Origin: Symsagittifera roscoffensis
Taxonomy: Eukaryota > Xenacoelomorpha > Acoela > Convolutidae
NCBI RefSeq assembly: GCF_963678635.1
Contig: NC_087065.1
Coordinates: 14,576,019-14,640,018 of the forward strand
DNA: 64,000 nucleotides
Reading direction: 5' to 3'
In this document: positions 11,278-22,591 of the stretch, one piece after another
How positions within the stretch are numbered: the first letter of the stretch is position 1
Layout of the letters: each line of letters opens with the position of its first letter
Notes under the pieces: model-generated
The model's input: the letters and a program-made list of their open reading frames with translations, nothing else
Told to the model about the DNA's origin: nothing
Databases searched by the model: none
Position numbers and translations under genes: made by a program

Positions 11278-14200
11278 ATGCCTGTTGCGCCGTACCAAAT
11301 TCACCGTCAGAGACAGAAATTAGATCTCAGTCGCTGTCGCTCATTTGAAAACAACCTGTGCGACGAAACCACAAATTCAGATCAATCCTCCCCTGTCAAA
11401 CCAATCAGCCGTCAATTAGTCACGCCTTACACGCCAATTCCAATGGCTATGCCATCCGATCACGCGGCAGGATCGCCGGTAGGCATTCTGAAAAACGGCG
11501 CATCACGTCGCGATGACTCACCACTAGCATCTAAACAAGAAGATCTATCTGACAACGAAAGCTCTTACTCAAATTTATCCGCAAATAATGGCCAACAACC
11601 ACAAAACGTTCACAAATTAAGCCAGAAATCCTCCTTTCATTTTCCATTCAAGTCAGAAAGATCGAAAACTACAAATGACGTATTTGCGAACAATAACGAT
11701 TGTGGATCGTCATCATCATCAGGCGCACAACATTCGGGAGGCTCGAACCACAAACGGCAGAACTCATTTTTAACCAAGAAGATTTCTAAAATTATCCAAA
11801 GCACTAAAACTAGTGTCTCAGATCAATGGCACAAACGACGAACGGCCAGTACACGCCATGATTCGGACCGACATGACTCACCGATGCGAAGCAGCGAACA
11901 AAGAAATCGGAATGAAAACGACTCGCGATACAGATCGGCCGATTTGCTTCTCGAAGAAGATGAATTTCAAAACAACCGAGCTCCTAATCGATTGAAAAGC
12001 AGCTCATTTGACAATATTTTAAGTTCAATCAACAACAGGTATTTCACTATTCAAAGGAAGTCTAAAAACATTGATATCAACGAGGCACTAATTATGAAAA
12101 TTGTTCACGAGCAGCATAAATCGAAGGAGGAGGCGGAACAATTAATCAAACTTCAAAGACTAGAAAGCTTAGAAATTGACCGCCCTGTATTTAGCTATTC
12201 AGTCTACAATATAAGTCCAACTGGACGAAGACAAAGCAAAAAGCAGAATCTTCAAATCGACTTAGATCAAGAGAGTTTGATTATAATAGGTCGCGGCTGC
12301 GTCGAAAGTGAAATTTGGCTGTCTGATGTTAAAAATGTCGAAAGAAAAACGTTCATTAACGCTTCTAGCGATCATTGTATTTTAATCGAGGTTCAAAACG
12401 AGGAAAATTTATTGCTTGAGACTGAAAATGCAGAAAATCGTGAAGAAATAATTTGCAGGCTGAAATCATTTTTAAACCAAAAGCACGGAACTGAAGAATC
12501 GTTTTCGGGCATTTTGGAAAAGAAGTCCAAAAGTTTGAATATTTGGAGCAAAAAAGAGGTTCATCTTGAAGGCTCGAAACTCTACTATCGCAGTTTAGTC
12601 AGTCAGAAACAAAACTACAAGCGATCTATTGATATTGCAACCGGAAAAGCAGTTATAACATCAAACCCAATTAATTGTCAGATTCGAATCAACGACGGTT
12701 TCACGACTTTTGTTTTTCGAGAGCCAAATATGAATCATATGGTGTTTAATAACTGGGTGAGTAAACTAACCAATGCCCAAAATCTTAACTTAAATGAAGT
12801 TATAAGACAAAGAGACCAACAACTAAGACCTGAGGGTCTTTTTGAACGACTATTCGAAGAAATTTACGCCGTGAAGTTAGACTCAAAAGCATCCAGTTAT
12901 CATTTAAGCAGAATGGAAGACTTTTTAAAACAATTGCAGCAAAATATGGCAGAGAGGAGACCTTCAAACGTTTCTAGTAAAAGCGGATCAGTTGTTCTGT
13001 TGACTGAAAATCTGCAGATAAATCCCAACGGAAGTTGTGCGTCGTCAGTAGGAGCTGCAAGTAGTGCTAAAGAATCATCAGTTGAAAACTCGCCCTTTAT
13101 TGCCAGTGAAAATAATTCTGTTCACCAATTATCTCTGGACATCAGCGCAATAAGCAGCTCTGGAAACGAGAAAAAAGATTCGACCAAAAGTGAAATCGAA
13201 AACAACAGAACTTCGAACGTTTACCTTGAACTAGAAAGTGTGACTTATTGTCCCGAAGAAACATATGAAAATTATTTAAAACCTGTTGAAAAACTAATAA
13301 CCGAAACAGAATCAAATTTGAGCCAGAAATCAGAAGTTTCGCCCAATTTTCCACCACCTCCGGAACCTTATCAAAACATTTCTCCAAACATATCCAATCG
13401 GAGTTCGGCTATTACGAAAACCAGTGAACCAGTTTTAGAATCGGATTACAGTACTTTAGAACCTGACCCAAATGAGCCAATAGGAATTGTGCTAAATGAC
13501 GACTTGCCTCTGAAAAGATCCGAAGATTCTCGAGGCGACTCGGATAGCCGACCTCAGTCAGTTTATGACAACCTAAATACAGAACCGTCAGATGAAGAAA
13601 ACAAATCACAGCCTAGATCAGATTATGAAAACATGAGTGAAAACGAGGTCGCCAAAACGGAACAAGCAAATAGCTCTCATACAGCTGAAACAGAAGAAAA
13701 CTTACCTCAAAAAGCGTATGATAGCAACGTGATCAGTTTGATTACTGAAGAACCGAACGAGAACCATTACGTAATACTTGAAGATATTCTAGACGAAGAG
13801 CAAGAAGAAAAAGCGAATGACAGTCCTTATTGCAACGATGAAAAACAACCTGAGCCAGTTAGTTTATCCTCACCTACGCCTTCCATCGTCGGCAGCGAAC
13901 GCTCCGATAATTTGACAATCGAAAACAGCTCGGAACAAAGATCGACTCCTGAAACTCTAGAAGCGTTCACTAGTGGCTCTGAGGTGTCAGGGCCTATTTT
14001 AAAATCAGATCACTCACCGAGACCCGAAAGCTTGAGCCAAATTTTACCACCTGCGAGATTAGGAGGGAGCATAGAACCGGGATCCCCGAAGTCTTTTCCA
14101 TCGCCGCCATCGCCCATAAGACCACCAGTTCCTCAACCACCTGTGGTCGTTCAACCCCCAACTCCAGTTTCGATTGGTCCACCACTACCTCCCATGCCTC

Positions 14201-15876
14201 CTCCGCCACCTCAATTTGGAGGGGGACCACCTCCACCTCCACCACCTTTTGGAGGAGCACCACCACCACCTCCCCCGCCCGCTCCCAAATTGCACTCGCG
14301 CAAAAGTTTTCTCGGCAGCAAAAAGGGGCCAAGCTTGAAAGCAATTCATTGGAAAGCAATTTCGGGAAATGATAAAATCGACTCATCGCTTTGGAAAGGC
14401 GCTGCTAAAAATGTCACTATAAGCGAAGCTGAAAAGAAAAAGTTGGAGTCACTTTTCAAAGTTGAAGCTAACGTAAGCAAAAAGAAGACGGCTAGAAGTT
14501 CCAACACGAAAGTGGTTTACAATTTGGATCAAAATAGAGCCAGGAATTTGGAGTTGTTCATCAAGTAAGTTTCCAAAGCAAATTTTTGCGAATATATATT
14601 TTTCTAGATACTGTCTATATTAAAGTTAGAATAATTAAGACAATCTAAGACGTCTAAGCTAGAAATAATCCATTGTTTCAGGAGATTTAGAGCTGGGTAA
14701 AATTTAAAATCACCTTTAGGTTCACTGTGAGAATACAAAAATTAGAACATTTGTATCATGCTAGTTAGACGATTAGGACATCATCAGGATAAACAAATTG
14801 TTTATTGCTTTTTTTTCAGGCGGAAAGAGTTCGATTTGGACGAGAACCTTCTCAACATGTACTTTTCGCTCACTGATGTTGAGAGCCAAACTCACTTTCT
14901 GCAACAAATCCGAGACTTTCAACCTTCAGACGCAGATTTGAAACACTTCTCAAATCTAACCGAAGACCAATTATCCGATCTTCCCGCAGTGCATAAAAAC
15001 ATGGCTATAATCTGCAAAATTCCTAACTTCAATCTCAAATTGGATATTCTACACTCGGTAACTGAGATTCGAGATCAGTGTTTACAAGTAGAAACAAACA
15101 TTCAAGCCGCTTTAGGCGTTTGTCGAAACTTGCAATCTAATGAGAAGCTGCATACTTTGCTGCAATTCTGTCTTTCAGTGGGAAACCTTTTAAATGAAGG
15201 TGCCAGAAAGCCAAAAGCAGAAGCATTTTCAATTATGGATTCCTTGCCCCGCTTTATTGATGTGAAAAGCACTTCGCCTGATTATACTTTGCTTAATTAT
15301 ATTGTAGATCTAATCAACTCAGAAAACCCAGCAGTTTTGGAAGTGACCGAAGAAATTGACATGAGAAACGTGGAATTTCTAACAGGAGATTTGTCACCGA
15401 AACCGCCAAAAACTGGAAAACGAGATGGATTCTACATGCTTAAAACGCCTGTTGAGTTTCTATCTAAGAGCTCAGCAAAAGCTCAGGAGTCAGTAGTGAA
15501 AATAAAGGAAATGCAATTTGTTGCTAATCAGTTGGACTTCCCTACTGAAAATTGCCCAGAGAAATTTTTTGTAGAGCAAGTTCAAAAACTTCTGCAACTT
15601 GACTGTGTTTTCCAAATTATCAAATGCAAAGACCTTCTTTGCGAATTGGAAAAGAGCTACAACAGTTTGCTGACGTTTTTTGCCGAGGACAAATCAACCG
15701 ACCCAGCTCAATTGTTTTCGGTTTTCAACAGTTTTTTAGCCAGTGTTTCTCACATAAAATCTCAGATGAGATCCAGGTCGGAATCTCCGAGAAGGCCAAA
15801 AAATAGTTCGGGCGGCAGTAACAAAGATGCTGCATTTTTGAGTGAGTTGACACAAGCGACTCGCAAACTAAAATAA
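11278..15876 (+). CDS. Formin with PH-like, FH1 and FH2 domains (PHCF-like)
   Basis: Actin nucleation and elongation factor. Coding exons are 11278-14564 and 14820-15876, joined in phase 2, giving 1,447 residues; TAG 27 bp before the ATG supports this start. Visible order: Ser-rich disordered N-terminus; PH-like region at about 300-402; clearer PH domain at about 408-506, from FSGILEKK to the W of FNNWVSKL; long acidic disordered region with four YxN motifs (Y663, Y698, Y763, Y783); proline-rich FH1 at about 941-1005; FH2 from about 1018, with KAIHWKAI, the GNLLNEGARK knob and TLLNYIVDLI; basic Ser-rich tail. No GTPase-binding/DID region is seen. The domain order matches the published pleckstrin-homology-containing formin (PHCF) subtype; subtype is inferred, formin identity is firm. 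An AATAAA at 16136 could end the transcript. Confidence 0.9.
14565..14819 (+). other. Intron inside the formin FH2 domain
   Basis: Donor GTAAGT at 14565 and acceptor TTTTTTTTCAG ending at 14819 give a 255-bp intron. It splits a lysine codon (AA/G) in the N-terminal part of FH2; reading across it restores the continuous frame from the LELFIK end of exon 1 to RKEFDLDE of exon 2. Confidence 0.9.
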
Positions 15877-16500
15877 TTTTCACATATTTCAATCATTTAT
15901 ATTTAAACATTTGTATTTATATTTTGAATAGCAAATACAATTGACTAGCTTTAATTCACTTCATCTTTTAAACGTTTTGATCAATTTCTATACTTAAAGG
16001 GACAAACCCCAAATCGCTAAGTAGCTGAATTCAATATTTGCATGAACTGACATATACCCGAATCCAAAGTTCCTCCACAACAGTTTCGATATTTGGAATA
16101 GTAACCAAGGCAACTTCATGTTTTTGAAAACTGTGAATAAAGCAACGGTATGTGTTGTGACCACTTAAACTTATTATGAAATTTCAAAATTTTATGACCA
16201 CTCTTCAGTTGAAAGAGTATGTTTTCTCGTTGCAATATTTTGTACGTTATGTACTACATTTGGTGATTTGGTGTTATCTGTGTTAGCTAAAAATGAGAAC
16301 CAGTTTTATAGATAGATAAAAGCCAGATGATCCGCTTATAGCACACAAGGTCAATTGATCCCAATTAATTTTGCAAAGCAAATTGAGAAAAAAAAAGCAA
16401 CTTACACAGCAAATTGAGAAAAAAAAACAACTTACACAACTTAAAAAAAAACAGCCTCGCAAACATTAGCGAGAACGCGGCAAGAAAGCAGCTCTATAAA
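15877..16500. other. Formin 3' flank
   Basis: Probable 3' UTR followed by AT-rich DNA. The clearest polyadenylation signal is AATAAA at 16136. Near 16,377-16,440 a 30-bp phrase (AAATTGAGAAAAAAAA plus CAACTTACAC) is tandemly doubled. No gene is seen. Confidence 0.5.
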
Positions 16501-16510
16501 AAGCAATCAA

Positions 16511-16620
16511 GAAAAATTAGAAATAAGCTTCGAATTAGCGAACAAATCGGCTACGTCTGAGATTCGAACATGCGACATCGATATTAACAGTCTCTCACCC
16601 TCACCACTCAGCCACGAAAA
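16511..16620 (-). repeat. tRNA-derived SINE-like piece, Asn-like head
   Basis: On the minus strand a pol III A-box-like TGGCTGAGTGG (16604-16614) is followed by a loop CTGTTAA, as in tRNA-Asn, and a B-box-like TGTTCGAATC (16561-16570). The T stem does not pair, so it is not a working tRNA. Downstream is the tail ATTCGAAGCTTATTTCTA (about 16518-16535), also found in the piece at 17.3-17.4 kb. This fits a tRNA-headed SINE or a tRNA pseudogene with an attached tail. Confidence 0.5.
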
Positions 16621-17310
16621 TTAAATTGTTAACAAAAACTAGGACATAAAGCAGATAACAGATGGTACGCAATTTCCAATGCTACAGTGAAATTTGCAAT
16701 AATACACTGAGCTTACGCTAGTGTAAACACAGAAATGAAGCTGATCTTCGCACCACTTCGTTTGTGAAACTACGTGAAAAACGTTGCATTCAAACAACCT
16801 ACATGCTCTACAAGAAAAATTGAGGTAACGAAAAGATCCTGTCCGTGAATTGCTAACCAACTAAGATCAAAACGAAGGAAACAAATAGAAAAATACAAAT
16901 GACTGTATAAGTTTCAAAAAAAAAATTCCGCAAGAAAAAAAATTGCAAAATGGTTTTTTTTTAAATCCCAAGGCTTCTAAAACAACCCAATAACATCAAA
17001 TTTATCTAATTTGAAGTTGAAATGCTACTTAAGGATAGCTGGATTACAAAAAATTCATAAAAAATACGAGAAAAAAAAACAAAACGAACATTTATTAGTT
17101 TTCTATAAATTTGGCTAAAAAGAGCTGCACTCCTGAATCTCGTGTGAAACTTACCACATATCTCCGTAGACAAATCAACCATGTCAAAATTGCAAAAAAA
17201 AATTCTCTGGAAAATAAGGAATCTTTTTCGAAATCGTTTTGACAAATTAAACACAGAGGACACAAATATTAGCAAGAAGATTACAAAAATCAGCCTTATA
17301 AAACGAATTA

Positions 17311-17425
17311 CGAAAAATAGAAATAAGCTTCGAATATGTAATACTTTAATAGATATCGGATTTGAACCTGCAAACTCAAGATTTGGAGCCTCACGCGCTG
17401 CCCTCTTGGCTGCGAGCACTTACAA
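17311..17425 (-). repeat. tRNA-derived SINE-like piece, Trp-like head
   Basis: On the minus strand GGCAGCGCGTGAGG leads into an anticodon loop CTCCAAA (anticodon CCA, tryptophan type; complement at 17384-17386) and a B-box CAGGTTCAAATCC (17358-17370). The anticodon stem can form with wobble pairs, but the T stem cannot. After a short spacer comes ATTCGAAGCTTATTTCTA (about 17318-17335), the same tail as the piece at 16.5 kb. A non-functional SINE-like copy is the best reading. Confidence 0.5.
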
Positions 17426-17699
17426 TCGGCAAACACTATCCAAAAATAAAGCAGCTACACATGCTAATAAATTGCCATTGCCATGCAGCAAAAGTGGCAC
17501 CAAATACAAATTAGACACAATTTAGCATGTAATAATTTGGAATAAAACAAACTGAAGGTATACACACTAACTTGGAATCCACACTAGCATGTTATAAATT
17601 GGAAAGCATAAAATTACATTTTGTATAAATTATGCATTTCAAAAAATTGCGAGATGTATTGAAGAAGAAAAATTCTGAAATCAAGTTTTTTAATTTCAA
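17426..17699. other. AT-rich spacer before the tandem duplication
   Basis: Nothing coding is seen. The 3' edge, TTCAA plus a T-run, is one of the two sites joined in the junction of the 5.97-kb duplication. Confidence 0.4.
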
Positions 17700-20300
17700 T
17701 TTTTTCTTTTCAAACAGACAACTGACAACTTTTGAGTGTACAAAAACAAAAAAAATGCACTAATTTTACCATCTGGAAAATGAAGAAAAAAAGTGAAAAA
17801 ATTAAGAAAAAGTTACAGAAATAAAAACAACTGGCAAGTCAGCCGACAAAATTGAGACAAAATAAAAAAACCAGACAAAAATTTTAATTCTATCTGAACC
17901 CTTTTTTCAGCAGTAGACCCAGTATCGCTCCAGTAGTTCTAGCTAAAACTCCAGTTAAACTACTATTAAAATGGCACAGAGTTTCCGACTAGTTTTTTTT
18001 TTGAAAAAAAAAAACAGGCGAAGCAGATCTTTCAAACGACGCAAAATGAGTTTACTCAGCTGATTCAAATAAAACCGAAGCAATTGTTGCCCTTCAAAAC
18101 TTTTCAGCCAAAAGAGAGCATACAAAAAATTGAGATGCAATAAATTTACAAAATACAGGAAAAATTCAAAAAAAAATTCATTGGCAATAACAAGTTACTT
18201 TGCTTACAACTGAAAAAAATCCAAGTTGGGCAATTCGGCCAAAAAATCATGCATACAAACAAACGGAGGACAATTTTTTTGAATATAAATTAGGTCTAGA
18301 CGTAGTATTTACCCCTAGAGTAAGTGTGCCGCAACTGTTAAAAAATTTCCATTCATTCTAAGAACAAATGATTCAACTTATTAAGATAACAAATGATTCA
18401 ACTTGTTTAGTTACACTAACTGTTAACCTGAAAAAAATCTTTATAACAATTTGAAAACGCTTTAAGTTATTTTTTGGGCATTGTCTGGGGAGAACATCAG
18501 AGCATGGTCTGAGGAGAGCAGCTTCTACGAAGATCAGTAATTATCTTAATGGCTTCGAGAATAAGTCCTTTTTCTTAACCTCCGTCCGTCCCCTCAAAAA
18601 ATAAAATTTTTTAATAAACAAATTTTCGTAATATTTGTACCTTTTGAGACTTTTGCAAAAAAAATGTGTTTATGGACTATAACTGGGGTTAATGTTGCAG
18701 TTGTAGCTACAGCGATCTCTGTTTTGAGCTGATTATGTTGCAGACCTAGAAGGGGCAATGGAATTTTTTGTTTATGCCCAATTATGATGATGATAGCATA
18801 GTATTTACCCCAAGGTCTCTAGCGGCTAAAACTTTGTACACCGTATTTTCCAATGGTAAAATTTTCAACCTCGTGTTGACGGCTACCCTGTATTGCAGGC
18901 TCAAAATTTTATGCAGGCTCTGGAGGTCAAGTTTTTCCGGCGACAGGAGAACTGAAAGAAATTCCATGCCAGACTCATGAGGGAATTTCAGTTAACAAGT
19001 AAGATCTAATTCTCGATAGTAAGAGACGTAGGGTGAACTCGGCAGTGAAAGAGATTGTCGATATCAAGATTCTCAAGAACAACTTGGGTAGACATTGGGT
19101 AAAATATTGTTTTATTTATGATGGTAGCTTTTGAAGTGAGTTGAGTAACCTGCTCGGAGTTGTGAAAGAGAACTTTCGGTTTTCCGGTCAAATTTGAGCT
19201 AATTTGATGAACTTGTTGGTGGTATTCTGCCAAGCATTTAAGAACTTTCGTTCAAACTATGTGTACTTTAGTGGTGTGAGGCTTGTTCTCAACCTTCTGT
19301 ACCATTTGCACAGCAATCGGCTACTGTTGTTGAACTTAGCAATTAACAAAATATGATTTCATCGATTAGAACAGACTGCGTATAATTCATTCTACATTTG
19401 ATACGGCAGATGATAGCACAACTAGCCCAACTTGAGAGAATTGAATTACCGAGCCCCATAAAAAAAGTTAACTTTAGATCTCCACTTTTTGCGTCAATCT
19501 CACTTTCGTTTGCGTAATTTGAGCTCAGCTTGGAACCAAAACTGAAAGAGCGTTAAAAGTTCAACGTCAAAAGTGTTAAAACTCAAACAGCCACATCAGA
19601 AAACCGGGGTGAAAAATCTATGAAAAAATCAACCTTAGTAAATCAAACTTCAGTACCTTCATTAACACTGAAACTAATTGACAAACCTGACGTGTATTCG
19701 AAAGATAATCAGACAAGATAAAAAAGATTTAAATTTAGAAAAACTTGTGAAAATTAAAACTAAGAAAAAAGACGAAAAAAAAACATTCTACGTTCTAAAG
19801 TATCAAAAATGGCATCCAGTATCAGACAAAAATGACCACAATCTAAATTAAATTAAGAAAAGTCCTACTTGCCTGGTTACAAAAGTCTCATCAGCGATTG
19901 ATATGCGCAGAAAAACTACTTCAAGGATGGTGTCTAGATACAGCTTCAAAAATATTTGCTTTGGCCCAATGTAACACAGAGGCAAGGCGAAGCTCAGCGC
20001 CAATTATAATTATGAAAAACATTATTTATGTATAATCGGAAAAGAAACACAAAATATGGCAGGTAACAAATATTTGCCTTTGTGAGAAACTGATGCAAGC
20101 TAAGAAACCATTTAAAGAAATGGGGAAAACTGGCCTTTCTCGGTTGTTACAAGACAATAGCTCCTGCATTGTTTTCGAATCACGTAAGATGCAATTAGCA
20201 TAATTGTTGTGATAAACTTGTTAAATAGTTTTAGAGACGAAAATTGAACTCCATTCATCCAATATCAATGGCAGTACATGTCTAAACCACAGATCTATAG
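17700..20300 (+). other. Long non-coding 5' region of unit 1
   Basis: About 2.6 kb with no convincing gene lies before the retrotransposon coding region and is repeated in unit 2 at 23674-26275. It may be the element's 5' UTR and promoter or duplicated host DNA; the true 5' end of the element cannot be set. The first 1.55 kb differs from unit 2 by many substitutions and indels; the rest is nearly identical. Confidence 0.5.
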
Positions 20301-20311
20301 ATTAAACTCAA

Positions 20312-22591
20312 ATTACAGATCCAGCAGAGAAGAAGCCCAGATCAATTCTAAGTCCATACGAGGAAGAAGGCGACAAATTCGAATTAGAAGATGAAATTGT
20401 TTCTTCATGGTTTGGTCCCGGCAAGAGGGAAGAAGCGCAGATCCGTCAAGGAGAACAAAAGCCAAACCAGGGGGGGGTACTGAGGCTCAGCAGTGGGTTT
20501 AGCCTAGGCTACACTGCTGAGTCCAATACCCCTATCAAACCCGCCGGAGGAGTAGCCGACCACCGGAGGAGAAACAAGGCGATAACGGGACAAAGGCACG
20601 CGTTAGCGGCAATCCGACTTGGACTGTTGCACGACGTGGAGAAGAACCCGGGTCCATCAAAGACCTGGAAGTGCACGAAGTGTCGGAAGGGGATAACACG
20701 CAAAACGTGGTCGGTCAAATGTAACGGTTGCAGCGAATGGATCCACTGGGACTGCACAAAACAAGGGGAGGATGGAAGATGGTCCCCATCGTTCCTAGGT
20801 GAATGCTGCCAACCGATACAAGAAGAGCCGGCGGAGACAAGCGGTAAACTGTTGCGAAGACAGAAGCAGCGAAGACGTAGGAGAGGAAGAAGGAAGATTC
20901 TACGGGAAGAAAAATGGTCAAATACCGCGAAAACTCTGGACAAGCACAAGTTTACCAAAATCTGGACATGGAATGTCAGGAAGGCACGAGCTAGCTTCCC
21001 AAGAAGGGGCAGGTTTTGCGAGATGTTAAGGGAAATTGCAAAATCTGAAGTGGAGCTAGTGCTTTTCTCGGAAATGAACGAGGAGACTCCTGGCATTAAG
21101 TGGATTAAGTCAAAAGAACTCTATGGAGTACTCGTCCATGGGAAATGCAGTGGAGTCTTCTTAAGAGACCTATGGGCCGTAAACTGGCGCGACCAAGGTT
21201 GCCAACGAGAATGCGGAAAAAGGAGCATCTCGGTCTGCGTGGACGGCACAAAACTTATAGCTCTCTATCAGCCATTGTGGAATAGCGACCCCGAAGTCTT
21301 TAAGGAGTACCGTGAGGAGCTTAGCAGTCAACTCCAGACCAGGAAAGCAAGAGACATTTTGGTCATAGGAGGTGACTTCAACGCGACAGTGGGAGATATC
21401 CAGGTGCGCGAGGCGGACGAAGCTGCGGGCCAGTTTGGTCTAGGGAAGACCAACAGAGCAGGAAGAGATCTAATTGACTGGTGTCATGAGCACCAACTCT
21501 GCTGGGTGAACAGTTTTTTCCGTCACAATAATAGGGGCACTTGGAAAAACCCTGCCTACCATACATGGCACGAATTAGATGGTTTTGTCATGAAGCAGTC
21601 GCAAAGGAGTCGAGTTGCAAGGGGCATAAGAACCATCAACACCAGGTGTAAACTCTCGGACCATGAGCCCAAGAGCATGTCATGCAACCTACAGTGGAGG
21701 TCGAAAGGCTTTGGTCAAAGGAAGCCACAAGCAGTTATCAACTGGGACAAGCTAAGGGAACAAGGCCCGAAAACAGAGTACGAGAAAGGTGTTGATGAAG
21801 GCTTAAGCGCAGTACAAGGTGAAGTTGATTGGAAGGCAAAACGCCTGGAGAAGGATATCACCTTCGCCGAATTCACTGAGCAGCTGGAAAGAATAAGCAA
21901 CGGAGCGCCGGGCAACGATGGTATCAGAATGGACGGCATTAAATGCCTTAGCAGAAACGCCAAAATAGCCCTATACAACTGCATAACCAATCTCCTAGGT
22001 ACCAGTCCATCGGACTCGCCAGATGATTGTAAAGAGGGCTGGATGATACCACTGCATAAAAAGGTTGCAAAAAACTGTCTGGACAACTACCGTGGGGTAT
22101 GTCTCCTACCATTGGCAAGCAGGATCAAAGCAAGGCTCTTTGCCACAAGGATAAGAAGATGGGCAGAAGAGATCGGCGCCATGGATGAGAATCAAAATGG
22201 CTTTCGTAGCGGCCGCTCTACAGCAGATGCTACGCAAGTTGTCCTGCGAGTGGACGAGGAGACAAGAAGAGTGCTAGGTTGTTGTCAACAAATTGATGAA
22301 AGGCGCCCCGGGGCAACCCTCTTAGACATTACAGAAGCGTACCCAAGAACCAACAGGCAACTCCTATGGAGAATTCTGGAGCGCCTAGGCGTCACTTCGA
22401 GTGTCTTGGAAATAATCGAAGGCCTCCATGAGAAAACCTGTTACAGGGTCAAGGGTAAAGAGGGCCTCAGTGAGAACTGGAGGCCACAGCGAGGACTGAG
22501 AGAGGGATGTGCAACATCACCAATCCTGTATAACATCTACCATACTCAAGCGGTCCGACTAGCACAAAAATGCGGGAACAAAAGGCAGTGA
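20312..22591 (+). pseudogene. Non-LTR retrotransposon copy 1: 2A, PHD, endonuclease, RT 5' half
   Basis: One open frame after a TAA at about 20,309, with no ATG before the 2A site. It runs: an acidic then Gly/Arg-rich leader; 2A peptide GLLHDVEKNPGP (20621-20656); PHD-like Cys/His finger starting CTKCRKG (about 20,669-20,830); a Lys/Arg-rich stretch; APE endonuclease (about 20,955-21,690) with WNVR, SEMNEE, GGDFNA and SDHE; then RT with APGNDGI, QNGFRSGRS, motif A as LLDITEAY and the GLREGCATSP block. The frame ends before the catalytic FADD, which continues in the -1 frame from 22570. Copy 2 has LLDITKAY and a DWPDD where this copy has DSPDD, so this copy has private changes. Clade is uncertain. 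Confidence 0.85.
20621..20656 (+). other. 2A ribosome-skipping peptide, copy 1
   Basis: These twelve codons encode GLLHDVEKNPGP, matching the 2A consensus D-V/I-E-x-N-P-G-P with the usual hydrophobic residues before it. In known 2A peptides the ribosome skips the bond between the last Gly and Pro. Here it would separate the acidic leader from the PHD/endonuclease/RT protein. Similar sequences are documented in trypanosome and some animal non-LTR elements. Confidence 0.85.

Noticed and set aside
16549-16616. Possible functional tRNA-Asn on the minus strand
   Set aside because: A and B boxes are present but the T stem and acceptor stem do not pair, so it is treated as a SINE-like pseudogene head.
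17355-17422. Possible functional tRNA-Trp on the minus strand
   Set aside because: Anticodon loop is right but the T stem fails to pair and the acceptor stem is absent.
20509-21096. 195-codon minus-strand ORF present in both duplication units
   Set aside because: It is antisense to the PHD/endonuclease coding sequence and is repeated only because the DNA is.
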